Shown here one piece after another: positions 26,249-39,013 of a DNA stretch of 64,000 bases. This DNA is from Diphasiastrum complanatum. Lineage: Eukaryota; Streptophyta; Lycopodiopsida; Lycopodiales; Lycopodiaceae. Under the pieces are notes generated by a model. It worked only from the letters and a program-made list of their open reading frames with translations. It made no database searches and had not been told where the DNA came from. Positions within the stretch are counted from its first letter, which is position 1, and every line of letters begins with the position of its first letter. Where the stretch lies: positions 61,844,640 through 61,908,639 of the forward strand of contig CM055097.1 of NCBI GenBank assembly GCA_029204225.1, read 5' to 3'. The position numbers and the translations under genes were made by a program.

Positions 26249-28193
26249 AGCAAAGGGTGTTTTGCCTTCAATAGAGCTACATGGAACTCTATTCATCAAA
26301 TAATTAGCACAAGTAAGAGCTTCTCCCCAAAAAGATTTTGGTAAACATGCATCAATCCTTAAGGCTTTAGAACATTCACACAATGTCCTATTCCTCCTCT
26401 CGGCTGCCCCATTTTGTTGAGGGGTGTAGGGACAAGATAATTCTTTTTTAATCCCTTCTTGATCACAAAAATCTTTAAAAGCATTGGAGATATATTCTCC
26501 ACCATTATCACTTCTAAAAGTTTTGATCTTGTGATCAAGATGCTTCTCAACAAATGCTTGAACTTAAGAAAGCTTTCAAATACTTGTGGTTTAGATGAAA
26601 GTAAGAATACCCAACAAAACCTTGAGTAATCATCTATGAATGTAACAAACATGGTGGCACCTCCATTAGACATTGTACTTGCAAAGTGTACATCCGAGTG
26701 GATCAACTCAAGTTGATGAGTTGTCTTGTGATTGAACTTGAGAAGGGCTTCTTATGTGCTTTTGAGAGAGCACATGCTTCACATACTTTCTCCTCTTTTG
26801 CCAAGGATCTTGGAAGTCCTAAGACAAGCTCCTCCTTGCACATGAACTCCATGGACTTTGAGTTGATGTGACCAAGTCTTTTGTGCCAAAGACTATGGTT
26901 GGATAGTTTGGTCTCCTCGGCTAGCATCACAATATTAGCATCCACATACGCATCTAATTTGAATAATCTTCCAAATCTTATGTCTCTAGCAATGATCTTG
27001 CCATCCTTCTTGATGTTACATGCATTTGTGGTGAACTCCACAGTCAAACCATTGCAAGCAATTGTCCTACACTAAGCAAGTTCTTAGTGATACTAGGAAT
27101 GTAAAGTACTCATTAATCTTGATCTTCCTTGAAGATCTCAAGCATAAAGGTATGGATCCTATGCCTTCCACCTTACAAGCATAATCATTTGCCGTAAAAA
27201 TTGACTTGATAGGTCCATCATAGTTTGAGAAATACTCTCTCTTACTTGTCATGTGGGAGCTAGCCCCACTATCTATCCACCAAGGGTCTTCATCTCTTAT
27301 GCTTGAAGATGAGAAACTTGACATCATGAGTGAATTTTCATGAGAGCTCTCCTCTTCCTCTTGTCCTAGGTTTGCTTGACTTTGAGATTGTTTCTTCTTG
27401 AAGCACTCCGAGGCATAGTGCCCCATCTTGCCACAAAAGTAGCATTTGACCTTCAACTTATCCTTCTTTGGCTTGCTCGAGCTTGGACTTGAAGATCCTT
27501 CTTGATCTTCAGCTTTGAATTGATTCTTCTTGAATGCAGCACCCTTGCCTTTGGATTTGCTCTTGCTCTTGGTGAAAAGAGCCTTGTCATCTCCATCATT
27601 GAGGGAGAGCTTCTCCATCCTTGACTTGATGTGAGTTGTCCTACTCTCCTAGGCCATGAGGACTCCTTGGAGATCTTCAAGTGAGGGAAACTTGCCCATA
27701 ATTGCATAGCCTTGCACTAGGTTAGCAAAATCCACACTCAAACCATTCAAGATTAGTTGAACAATTCACTTTCCTTATTGAAATCTCCTATGTAAGCAAG
27801 CTCCTTGTTTAAGTCCTTAACTCTCAACACATATGAATGTCAACTCTCTCCTTAAGCTTGAAAACATTGAAGGCTTTGATTCTTCAAGGATAGCAACCTT
27901 GAAGTATTCTTGGATTCATATATCTTTTGAAGAGTTTCCCATGCTTCTTGAGCCGAGGTGCAAGCACCTACCTCCTTAAGAAGCTCATTAGCTACATTCA
28001 TTTTTATACAATGGAGAGCAACCTTGCATCTCCTTTTGTATTTTGTAGCTTCTTGAGGGTGAATGGGCTCATCCTCTTCACCACTCACTATATCCATTAG
28101 ATCTTGTAAAATAAAGCTTCAAAATTGAATAATTAGAAGCATTCAATCTATCTTGTGAATCCAAAAGATATGCATTCATTGAAGCCATCTATC
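26249..28193 (-). pseudogene. Copia element: gag-protease-integrase (minus strand)
   Basis: The gag start lies at about 28190 (MASMNAYLLDSQDRLNASNY), the same family as the frame at 14318. Gag is broken near the start and again around 27760-27850. A later frame (27618-27067) gives MEKLSLNDGD, zinc knuckle CYFCGKMGHYASEC and protease core WWIDSGASSHMT. After another break come GAG-pre-integrase (LWHKRLGHINSKSM, 27047-26703) and integrase (HSDVHFAST, FVTFIDDYSRFCWVF), with a frameshift that splits the second catalytic Asp region and the GAAERRNRT-like Glu region. The final copia piece is KSFWGEALTCANYLMNR. Reverse transcriptase, RNase H and the 3' LTR are absent; gypsy sequence takes their place. 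Confidence 0.85.
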
Positions 28194-28924
28194 TTTAAAC
28201 AAGATCTTGATCATAGAAAGCTCAAAACTTGAGAAAGCTCAAAACTTGACCTCTCAATAATATCCTACCTGATCTTAAGCCAAATCAAATCTTTGAATGT
28301 CAACAAGAATGGAAACTAGCTTGAATTTGCATAAAAAATGGATCTAGAATTGCCTCCTCCTTGATCTCGACTTCACAAGGATATAAGATTCACCTAACCT
28401 AAACCAAAAGGAATCATATGCACATAAATGCCTCTTCAAATCATTCCTACAAGATCAGGTTGAATCATCATGCAATAATCAATCCAAACTATCTCACAAA
28501 TCAAGCAAAAACTGAACACAATCTTGACTAGAATTGCACTTATCAAAGTCTTTGGGCTGATCCCAAAATTGAATTTCTAAGATCTCAATAAGTCTAAGAA
28601 TGACCTAGTACAGTACCAAAGATAAGGATCTACCTTGCTTTTGATTGATTGAAAACTATTCCTTGTGATAGACTCCACAAATCGAGTAGCATCAATATGA
28701 TGAAAGTGCAAAATACTCGTTATTGTGATCCAATTGATAAGAGATGACTACAACTCGAATTTTGAAGCTAAAGAACCTGTAAATAAAAAACCATTAGATC
28801 CCTCGTCACTCAAATTGATCAAGAATTGAAGGTACTACTCATAGATTATGTCTAGATAGCAATCAATGCTTGAATTGCATCAAAATCTATGATTCTAGCA
28901 TGAAGTGAAGCTCATTTCTAGGAA

Positions 28925-28938
28925 TGGCTCTGATACCA
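28925..28938 (-). other. Primer binding site of the minus-strand copia
   Basis: The minus strand reads TGGTATCAGAGCCA, the initiator tRNA-Met primer binding sequence. A leader of about 730 bases separates it from gag at 28190. Confidence 0.85.
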
Positions 28939-28939
28939 T

Positions 28940-29618
28940 GATAAAAATGCAGCAAAATAATCCCATTTGATCCTAGAAATGATGGATAACGCACCTACTT
29001 AAGATCCAAACAAGATCCAGAACCTAGATTACTAATCAATGCATTGATTCCTAGCTTATCTTGGCTTGAACTCCACGAATTAGCTCCAAAACTCTTCACA
29101 CATGTGAAAGTACGGCCTGTTGATGCCTGTGTACTGTACCTACAACTCCAACTCATTCAATCATCATAAAAAGCCATATGCCAATAGCATTCATCAATCA
29201 AATCATAGACTCAAACTAGTCTTGAAGAAGGAAAATCTCGATTTTGCTCATAATTGGATGGAAATCGCATCACATAATTATACATGTAGAGCTCGGATCT
29301 GAGCATATTAGGGCTTCTATGTATTCATCTAACCTAACCTTAACATCTAACCTAAAGGTACACTTGATCCACCCTATTTAGGTTCAATGCCTCGAGATCC
29401 AAAAACAATGAGAAAAATGCTATTTTTAGCTCCTACGCTTTCTCTACCCTATCTATGCACTCTTTGGACATATCCCAAAGGTACCATTCCAAAGCTAGGT
29501 TAATGATTTGACTTAGAATAAGGTATCCTATGCTTTTGGCACGTGTCACATCCCACAACATGGCCTCAAAGTCATTTACAAGCGGTAATTGTGCAAACTA
29601 GCTTGTGTAAATTTAACA
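28940..29618 (-). repeat. Copia 5' LTR (minus strand)
   Basis: On the minus strand it starts TGTTAAATTTACAC at 29618 and ends beside the primer binding site, about 680 bases. Its first 420 bases correspond to the LTR at 20141-20560. The matching 3' LTR is missing, because the element ends in gypsy sequence at 26248. Confidence 0.7.
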
Positions 29619-29639
29619 GTTTTCAACTTGAATAATGCT

Positions 29640-31390
29640 CTCAATTACTATGGCTTAGAAACAATGTCGAGTTCCACTGCTCTATATGTACAACCTTTAG
29701 AAAAATTATGTTCAAAATGAAACTTGTGTTTTATTTCCTATAAAGAGCTTTACTTGTTGTCGGCTTGCCCTAAAGTCATAACGTGGCTACAATTCTTGAA
29801 TATCAAAGCCTTTTGCATCTTAAAAAATGTTGTTATTGAGCCATAATCTTGTATTTATGACATTAGGCACTCAAGAGAAAGTGAAAAGATTACCATATAT
29901 CTTAAGTGAGCTAAAGTCTTTAGAGTTAAGATTTGAACTAACAAAGGCCAACTACTTTGACTTTTTCCTATATTTGATGTTTATTTTTCTACTACTGATG
30001 CAACAAGTGTGATTTCCTTATCTCATTCAAAAGGTAGATTAACTTTATAATATGTTGCTCATTGGTTAACAATTTTTTATTCTCTTGGAGGGTAATTAGA
30101 GGTTCAATCCATGTATATGTGATATCTAGAAGGCCTTTGCGGTTCATATATATGCCATCAACTAGAGTGCTAGCTTTAGCTTGAAATGGTCTTACCAATT
30201 TTCATGAATCTTGTAAACTTGTGTGCATGTTTCAAATAATCTTTTATATTTTAAAGACAAGAAAATCAAGGTAAAATCGAGTTGTACAATACTTGTTGGC
30301 CTCCTAGCATGGAATCATACACAACTAGTTATACGTGAGGGGAGGGCCAACCAAAATAGTGATATCCCATTTGACGTGTCATATACAATAGTCATGCTTG
30401 CAAATTTGAACCCTTAGACCTCGTCAACTAGGGCCCCTATAAGATTCTATTGAATCATACACACAGTACAATCACCAACTAGTTGTACGTGAGTGGGAGG
30501 GCCAACCAAAATAGTGACATCCCATTTCAAGCACCAATACTATAGCCATGCTTGCCAAATTTGAACCCTCTAACTCCTAGACGTCCACAACTAGGACAAG
30601 ATTCTTGTTTAATAGAATATGTAATTAGGTTATACCAATAGTCTTTTTTTGGGCAGGTACATGTTCGAAGGAGTTGAGGACAACGAACAAGAGTAACCTA
30701 GTTTACCGCCAACCTAATTGCACATGACAATATCCAACAACACCCAGTATGTTGTTGGAAATATGACCTTCATATCCATGATGCATGCCACCAAGTTGCC
30801 AAGTGGGTGCGACATGAGTTGACATCAAGGTAGCCACAATAGAGTAGATAGTAGAAGAGAAATTTTGCTTTTACTCCACGCTCAGATTCCCCTTCCATAC
30901 TTTAGTGGCAATCTTAGGTGAGGTTTTTGCATGAATGAATATGTGGTGTTCCAACTTCGGTGCAAAACTTCCCTTCCATACTAAATGGGAATCTTTGGTG
31001 AGCTCTTTGCATGAATGATTTACGTTTTGTTCAGTCTTTTACCAACCTATGAAACTGCATTGCTTGGAAAAAGCCCACAAAAAGTAGTGATATAGTGAGC
31101 CAGCGTGGAAATATCTGGCCTGAATAATCAGATCTGGAATGTGGGTCGCTGAAGCGAAAGGTGCAGGAAAGTTTTGGTGCACAGATATTTTTCCACAGGG
31201 TGAGAGGAACCCGTTTAGTGCGTGAAGCAGATCCCATGCCCGATCCATCTCGTGAAATCTACGCTCCTTAGCTTCCTGCGTGGCACATTTTGGAGCCCCC
31301 TTCCACCATCGCTACCACCATCGGTAGCGCGTGAAGAGAGAGGAACAGCTTGGAAGACGGACTTCCAGAGTGATCTCTTCAGCACGAGAA
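29640..31390. repeat. No gene; two short tandem duplications
   Basis: No coding frame was recognised. About 30312-30410 and 30468-30575 are diverged copies of one segment (agttatacgtgagg/agttgtacgtgag, gggagggccaaccaaaatag). About 30888-30945 and 30970-31020 are a second pair (cccttccatact, tttgcatgaatga). These look like local tandem duplications of anonymous repeat DNA. Confidence 0.5.
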
Positions 31391-31476
31391 GTCCCCCATT
31401 ATGGAAGGCCCTATTGCCCCTTAAAAAGTTTTTGGGAGTTTTCTTAGAGTCTAATGTTATGTATTATGGAAGGAGC

Positions 31477-31554
31477 CGGGCACAGGCCATTCTGCCCGAT
31501 AAGGATTTTTAAATTTTTTTGAAAATCCTTACCGGGCAGAATGGCCTGTGCCCG
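31477..31554. repeat. Foldback hairpin element
   Basis: A left arm from 31477 (CGGGCACAGGCCATTCTGCC and on) and a right arm ending at 31554 are reverse complements over about 33 bases with one mismatch, separated by an AT-rich loop of about 11 bases. A partial third arm lies at 31783-31830 (ttatgcccggtaaggattt). This fits a foldback or MITE-like repeat. A small-RNA precursor is possible in principle but unsupported. Confidence 0.6.
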
Positions 31555-31850
31555 ATTGCGTAATGGATACCTGAAATTTTTTCACAAGTACATTATAGGG
31601 AGTTTGACTTTGATTGACCACTACAAATGTGCCACGTGGCAGACGTACGGACGTCGTATATGGACGAGCACTGACAAGTAAAAAAATAAGTGCAGAATCT
31701 GCCTTTGAATAAAACACATGTTTTCTGCTTTTTAATTTGTCTAAAAATGGGCATAATATTCATAAGGTGTCCATTTCGTATTATGGAAGGTGCCAGGCAG
31801 AGTACATTATGCCCGGTAAGGATTTCCAAAAATTTTAGGCGAGGCCCGGA

Positions 31851-32345
31851 GGGTCCTTTAACGTGGGGCCAAAGAAACTATGAATGCCAAGCTAATCGAT
31901 TCAGCAAGCACTATTGGATGCTCGAACTTGGGATGAAAGAAACGTTGGATGTCAAGCTAACCAACTGAACCAACCCCATTGGGTAAGATTATGAAAAGCT
32001 TCTCAGTTTCCATGGGGAGGCTCGAACATAGGACCAAACAAACTTTGATGCCAAGCTAACTGACTGAGCCAACCCTTGGATCTTAAGATTATGAAACGCT
32101 TCTTAATTTCGAAGGGGGACCAAAAAACCTTTCGATGTCGGTCAAGCTAACAAACAGAGCCAACCTCCCATTGGGTAAGATTATGAAATGCTTATTGGTT
32201 TCCAAGGGGAGGCTCGAACTTGGGACCACAGAAACTTTGGACGTCAAGCTAAAGATTATGAAATGCTTCTTGGTTTCCAAGCAGAGTCTCGAACTTAGGA
32301 CCAAAGAAACTTTGGATGTCAAGCTAACCAACTAAGCCAACCCAT
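31851..32345 (-). repeat. Tandem array of six tRNA-like units
   Basis: Six diverged units of about 60-70 bases, spaced by about 30 bases of shared sequence (gattatgaaatgcttcttgg type), lie at about 31851-31905, 31919-31978, 32011-32077, 32111-32167, 32205-32252 and 32281-32345. On the minus strand each resembles the unit at 22363-22447: A-box-like TGGCTCAGTTGG variants, the CCAAAG/CTTTGG hairpin and a B-box-like TTCGAGCCTCC. The fifth is truncated and the fourth lacks the B box. This is a decayed tandem array of a tRNA-derived sequence. Confidence 0.7.
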
Positions 32346-32860
32346 TGGGAAAAAGATTATGAAATGGAATAAGCACAACAAACAATTTGGTCCCTAATTT
32401 TCATGGCATTTATGAAGTTCAAATGATAAAAATGAAATAGGTATGTGTATCTTTGTAGAGTGGAATTATGCCATGTTCAAAATCTGCCATAGTCAATTCA
32501 ATACAAATTGGTAAATAGAGTAGTGACCTGTCTACCAAGAAATCTTGTCATAAAAGATTATGAGCTCTTATGCCGGAATATTTATATGGTTGGATGACTT
32601 TGTGGAAAGGTTAGAAAAAATCCATTGCTAAACTTATCAAGGATAATGTGCATTGACCTATATCATATGCCTCATGGAGCCGAGTGTTACAATCTTTGCA
32701 AGCCTTAAACTTAACGTATTACACAGTGCAAGCACATTCATGCTCAAAGTTCAAATAGGAGGTGAAGGGGCTGAATGTTTAGGCCTACATCTCTATCTCA
32801 CACAACTCAGGCCATTTAGCCAATTGTAATATTGGTGCTAACCAAAACTGCAAGTTTTGA
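32346..32860. other. Intergenic, no gene recognised
   Basis: AT-rich, with no coding frame or repeat structure recognised. Confidence 0.4.
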
Positions 32861-32863
32861 CTC

Positions 32864-32886
32864 CTCTCTCTCTCTCTCTCTCTCTC
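32864..32886. repeat. Short (CT)n tract
   Basis: A perfect CT run of about 23 bases, followed about 100 bases later by the longer tract. Confidence 0.9.
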
Positions 32887-32990
32887 CCCCTAACCGAATT
32901 TGAAAACCCTAATCTTAACTATTATGGATGTAAAACACATAGCTACTTCAATATATATGTGTGCATAAAATGTGTCACTTTGTAAGAAAC

Positions 32991-32992
<2 letters not shown>

Positions 32993-33063
<71 letters not shown>
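32993..33063. repeat. (CT)n microsatellite
   Basis: A perfect CT run of about 71 bases that borders the left copy of a duplicated block. Confidence 0.95.
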
Positions 33064-33065
<2 letters not shown>

Positions 33066-33530
33066 CCACAATATACTAACCTAGACTATACAGCCATCAA
33101 ATGGTTCAATGTACCCAGCATTATTAGCCAGCAAGTATAGAAACATCCACACAAAGCCATTCCCTTCATAACCCATCATGTGATAGTATCTTTAACTCCT
33201 GAGCAACCAATTCAATCCATAATTCACATAAAGAAACAGTTTTTTGAGGAATCATTGATGGAGGGTCATTACGTCATCTCTCCCTCATTCTCTCATCATG
33301 ATAATTTATATGCGATTCTCCAATACACGTATATTGAGCTCTCTCCCCCACAATATACTAAAGTAGACAGACAGCCATCACAGGGTTCAATATACCCAAC
33401 ATTATTAGCCAGCAAGTATAGAAACATCCACACAAAGCTTCATAACCATCATGTAACATTATCTTCAACTCCCAATCAACCAATCCATAATTCACAAAAA
33501 GGAGCACTTATTTGAGGAGATAGATGAGGT
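33058..33530. repeat. Tandem duplication of an approximately 200-bp block
   Basis: The block beginning ctctcccccacaatatacta occurs at about 33058-33260 and again at about 33341-33520. Shared phrases include attattagccagcaagtata and gaaacatccacacaaagc. The right copy lacks the long CT run. No coding potential. Confidence 0.75.
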
Positions 33531-34119
33531 CCTTGATGGACATATGATCAATTGCAACATGCAGTATAAAAATGACTTTGACACATAGTAGTCTTTAGGG
33601 CCACCCACAAGAGTTGGGCTTGGTTGAATTGGCTTTCTTATTAAGGGCAGCTCTAAAGGCCTCCATCACTCTTGGATCAAGGTGGCTGCCATGTCAACTG
33701 TGACTAGCATAAGCAGAAAGTTGTAAACCTCACATAAATTATGGCAGTTATTCGCTGGAAAAAAATATACTTTGTCTTAAAAGCTTTGGCTACACTTCAA
33801 ATGTAGATATAAAAAATGGAATGCAATGTCAAATGTGTGCTATACATGGAACCTTTGTTTGATTTCTCAACTGTCTTCAACAAAAACTCAAATTTTCATT
33901 CTTTGCCAATCATGTAATATTGGCAAATGCTACTAGTCAAAGTGTGTAAAAGTACTAAGTTCTGACGTTCGAGTTTTCTAAAGAATTCTGACTCTTGTTC
34001 CACAGCTCGTAAGTTTGTTTCAAAGCCGAAACAAGAAAAATCTTCGGTGGAATGGATATTTACAGTGTAGAAGCGTATGTAAAAAGAAATTTTTACAAGA
34101 GATTGTTGCTACATAAAAA
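33531..34119. other. Spacer downstream of the transporter gene
   Basis: No gene is seen. The part near 34020-34119 should hold the 3' untranslated region of the minus-strand transporter. No clear AATAAA signal was identified. Confidence 0.4.
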
Positions 34120-37100
34120 TCACTGGTAGAACTGATACTTTGAAGCATCTCTGATGATACTGCGAAGTCCACCAATGGAAGACACAGTCATGAGTAAGAC
34201 TCCTAAAGTGATACAAATCTGCAAGATCAATAAATATCAAATGCTGAATGAGAAGCTAAAAAATTTCAGAGCAAGGATGCTTGTTTATGTAGATTGAATA
34301 AAAAACTTTCCTGATCAGTTGAACAACTTATAGATTAGATGTTGGCTCTTCAAATTTCAGCAATGCCTAAGTGCTCGAAAATTTCAGACCAAAGATAAAT
34401 GCTGAAGTAAATTCAATGAAAGTCTTTTTTTATCAGTTAAAGAAATCCTAGATTAAATATCTGCTCATCAAATTAAACATTGCATTGCTGCTGCTGTGGG
34501 AAATCTTACCCAGTTTGTAAGCCATGATAGACCAAATGGCTTGGGTTTATACACAGCCAGCCACATACAGCAAGGCAACTGCAAACCAAGGGTAGACACA
34601 TCAGGTTAGTCACACAAGGTGAACGACTGGCATGGTACTTGACACTTATTATGGACACATTTGCTGCAAGCCTTGAAATTGAGTAGTGTCCATAGATAAC
34701 AGAATGGAAAGAAATATAGGAGGAGCTTCATTTGGACAATGAAATGAGCCTTACAAAGTACGTGGTTGGAGCAAAGGCAAAGCCTCCAAAAAATCCGAGC
34801 AAATCCCCAAAGAACGGAATGGTAATTCCTATGAAGCAAGTAAAGGCTGCTTCCAAGTTTCACATGCAACATAAGCCAATCATTGCACTGGATGCAGATG
34901 GAGATTGCTTTTCCACATTATAAAGCTGACAAAGAAAGCTGCCTGGTAAGTTTAATCCTAAAAGATATGCACTATAAGATTGAAGAGAATTACCAACGTA
35001 AAGAGTTCGGACAATCAGACGAAGGAGTAGACCAGGAGGAAATTTCAATTTCTTCACAAGAACAGTTTCAAGCATATCGAACACAGGCATGGCATAGATC
35101 TGCAAAGAGAAGTTGACAAATCAGTGCATTTATGTGCAGGTTCATAAAAAAAATAGGCTTTTTCCACATAGCACAACGCATAAACTGCATAAGATTTCAG
35201 CACATTGTTTCCAAATCTGAAAAGTCATCATTCTATATACATAAAAGATATCTGATATAGAATGCATTTGCGAGTATAGACTAGGAAGTGCATAAAACTG
35301 AAAGGTCAAACAGACGGAACATAACTTTCAGTGCTCTGAAACGTACCTGATAACTACCTATCACATGAATTACCACCATCAAGTTAGCAGCAGCAATGAG
35401 CCATGTGGGGTGTTGCAGTCTTCCAAGGACATTGTCAAATGTTTTATCATTTCCAAAAGCCCAGTAACCAACAAATGCCACAGGAAAGTAGCACAATGCA
35501 ACAACGAAATAAGCCACCATAACTCCTCGCCACATGGGTACCTTTGAGGGCTTAAGAGGACTGGAGGGGATTGTGGCTTGTATTTCTAGGACTACATTGT
35601 GCCCTGCATATGCAAAAGCAATCTGTCCCAGGGCATTAAAAACGTTGAAAAATGCATCTGCTGTTGTTTGGTGGGGATAACTGTAAGAGACTCCGGGACT
35701 GCGCCCATGATGTGCAGATGCACCCCAGGCAATGGTTGAGTAACTGCAACAAATAGCATCATTATAAGCTTCGAAATGAATTGCTGCTGAGAGTGAAATT
35801 GGAATCAGAGAGTAATTTTTCAAAGTAGTCCAAGGCTAGTTATCCTCAAAGACAATCTACTTAATATTTAGTACCTAATATTTAGAAAAGCACACTGAAA
35901 GACTAAGCTCTCTTAAGCACCTACTATTCATATCACTAGCAGCTTAAGGAGTATGACTTACAGCTTGTTCCAAAGATACTATAATTATTTTTAAATTTCT
36001 CTATAGAAACCAAAACCAATTTAAAAGATTACTCCATAGCATAGTTGCACAGAATCGCGATTCTGGGACTGAGCGTTCCGGAAATCGCATTTCTGAGAAA
36101 CACGATTCTCAGCCCAGAATCACACTCCAGAATCGTACCAAAAAAAAATCAATAAATTACAAATTTTCAACACCTCTTCACGGCCAGAATCGTGCCAGCC
36201 GTGGAGGTGTTAAATTTTTTTGTTTTGAGCTGTAGGCGTCGGATCTTGGCATGTGGATAGTCGACAGGCATCTACTCGGCGATACGGAGGTGGTGTGCAC
36301 GGTGCCAGGGAAATCTGAGCTTCGCGCAGATCAAAACGATCAGTTTTCGATTTTTGGTAAGTGTAGGCTTGTTATTTTGCAAGTGTTGACATTGAGCTGT
36401 AGGCAACCAAATCAAGCGTAGTTTGGCTCTAGACCACCTTTCTTTATGCCCACAGTGATTCCTACGGGGTCAGTTTCAACCATTACGGCACACCTTGCGA
36501 GATTTGAACACCACAATCCAAATGCTTGTTTATTTTTGCCATTTTCAGATAATGGCTTCTGGGCAACCGATTCAGGTGATGTCTGAGCCTAGAATGCATT
36601 TCCACATGCCCGCACAGACTCCTGTGACCTCCGTTCTGCCCGTCTACGTCCGTAGCACAAATTTCAATTTTCTTGCCCTAATTCCATGTTTTTTAGGGTT
36701 TAGGGTTAGAGCATCGTGCAAGCATCCGCTAGTAGCGTGGTTTAGGCCTGCACTGGACTCCTAGACGCCTGCAAGGACTCCCATGCTAGCGTCAATCGCC
36801 CGTTTTCGCTTGCACTGGAATTATTCTATCCCTCGCCTTGTCTCATGTGTTTTTTGGCACTTGCTATGATCTTGCTAGAATCAATGTGACGCGTGCTCGG
36901 ATGTGTTCAGCTCTGTTTTAGGCTGGTAATGTTTTTCAATGCAGTGTGTTTTCTTCTATTGAACGGTTGTTTGCTTGTTTTGTTCGCAGGTTTGATCTCG
37001 TGTGGACACGATGCCGGTGCAAAGCCGAGGCCTTTGGGGCAAGGTTGAGCTTACTGAGGGGGATGTGGCTACACACCATGGCTCGGGAGTCCGCAGATGG

Positions 37101-38955
37101 AGATGCTTGCATTGTGGTGGTCTCTTCACAGGATCACTTACCAAGGTTAGGGCTCACTTACTGAGGGTCAGAGGGCCGGGTGGGCGGGCATTCGGCATAT
37201 CTGATTGCCCCAGGATTTCCGATGAGGAGAGAGAGAGGTTGTCTATTATGTACGGGCACGGTGCTGCATCACAGGTTTCTGGACGGGGACAGGGATAGAG
37301 ACAGGGGGCAGGAGCAGCTGCAGGTTCACAGGCAGGGGTCACAGGTATGCAGGCACGGCCTACTACGGGTGCAGAGCCTAGTACAGCACGTTCTGGGCAG
37401 GGTTTAGGTGCAGTGAATGGTCCAGGCGGTGCCACTCCAGTTCCACCCACAGCAGCAGGGCTTACTTCAGAGGGGAGAGCATCACATGAGCAGGTTGGAT
37501 CAGCAACAGTGGGTCCTTCTCGTCCCTCCTCTTCTTCGGCGGCAGGCGCATAGCATGTCGTCACGGTGGTGACGGACAATGCCACGAACTGCATTCAGAT
37601 GGGTGTACTGCTAGATGCAGCACATGGTTTGACAGGTCCTTCTAGAGAGGGTGATACACCCACAGATCAGCTCTCCGGTTCGTGTGTTAGACCACAAGCG
37701 CCATGTGCACAGCAGAGAGAGGTTAGGCCCAGACAGCAGACCCTTGATCGATGTGGGTGGCAGAGAGAGCAGCATGCCCGATGCACTCGACTTTCTGGCC
37801 AGTTCTTTTACGAGTGCGGCGGCATTTCCTTTGCTGTTGCTGACACTTGGGTGTTCAGAGAGTTTTGCGTATAGAACTACATGGACGCCTCCCAGACGAG
37901 AGGCATTGCGAGGCAGGATGCTTCGTCAGGAGGAGGAGACCATTACTCGGGAGCTGAGTTCCATTCGCTCAGCTTGGCAGATGTAAGTACTTTGTTTCCA
38001 TAAACCCATTGCATGCATTTAGGGTTGATTTTTGCATTTGGCTAATGGGTGTTTTGTGGCAGGTATGGATGCACGATATTGAGTGATGGATGGACCGACA
38101 TTCGTCGGCGATCCGTCATCAATGTCTTGGTTTTTCTGCTGCTCCTGAGATCTATAGAGAGTTATATAGACAGGTGCAGGCTGACGCACGGGCTCTACGG
38201 CGTTCGAGGAGGGCAGATAGGCAGAGGGCTAGGGCTGAGGAGGGGGATGATGAGGGCTTGGAGGGTGGAGAGGAGCTCGGGGCTAACTATCAGGAGGAGG
38301 AGGAGTGGGTTGAGGGGGATACGGAGGAGGATGAGGAGATGGGGGCGGAGGCACAGGGGGATGACCTGGCTGACTTGCTGGTGGACCCTGATTCGGAGAC
38401 AGAGGAGGAGCCAGCCATTCCTACACGTAGGCCTAGGGGGAGACCTAGAGGTTCTGGGAGGGGGGGGGTTGAGTTTGCTTTTTGTAGACAAGAGTGGAGC
38501 ATCACAGGCAGCCGTCGGCCAGGCATCATCACAGTGGGTAGGGCCATCCCAGGGCGTTGGATCACAGCCACCTGACACACAGACACGCAGGGGTAGACAC
38601 AGGGGTGGGGGCAGGCAGAGGGGGGGCAGAGGAGGGGAGAGAGGCAGAGGTAGAGGTAGAGGCAGGGGGAGGATCCAGAGCCAGAGCACATAGCAGAGAG
38701 CCAGAGCACACGGCAGAGCCAGGGCCACACCACGACATATGGCTCCCTCCAGTTCTGATTCATCTACAGACCCTTGGGATCTGCAGTCAGGCACAGATTC
38801 AGATGATGGTTCCTACCATGACTCTGACGAGCCTTAGTTGTGTAGTTTTCATTATGTTCATGGAACATCATTGTACTCCATTTTGGTGCCATGTGGCCTG
38901 ATATTATTTATTACAATGATCCTATTCACAGCAGTGTAACAATTCAATACTGTTC

Positions 38956-39013
<58 letters not shown>

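Noticed and set aside
31851-32345. CRISPR array
   Set aside because: The units are diverged, with spacers that are themselves repeated, in a plant nuclear context; they are tRNA-derived tandem repeats.
35365-35547. Plus-strand frame opposite the transporter's fourth exon
   Set aside because: It is a shadow of the conserved minus-strand exon.
38195-38794. 199- and 157-codon minus-strand frames opposite the hAT tail
   Set aside because: They are antisense shadows of the Arg/Gly-rich, GC-rich transposase tail.
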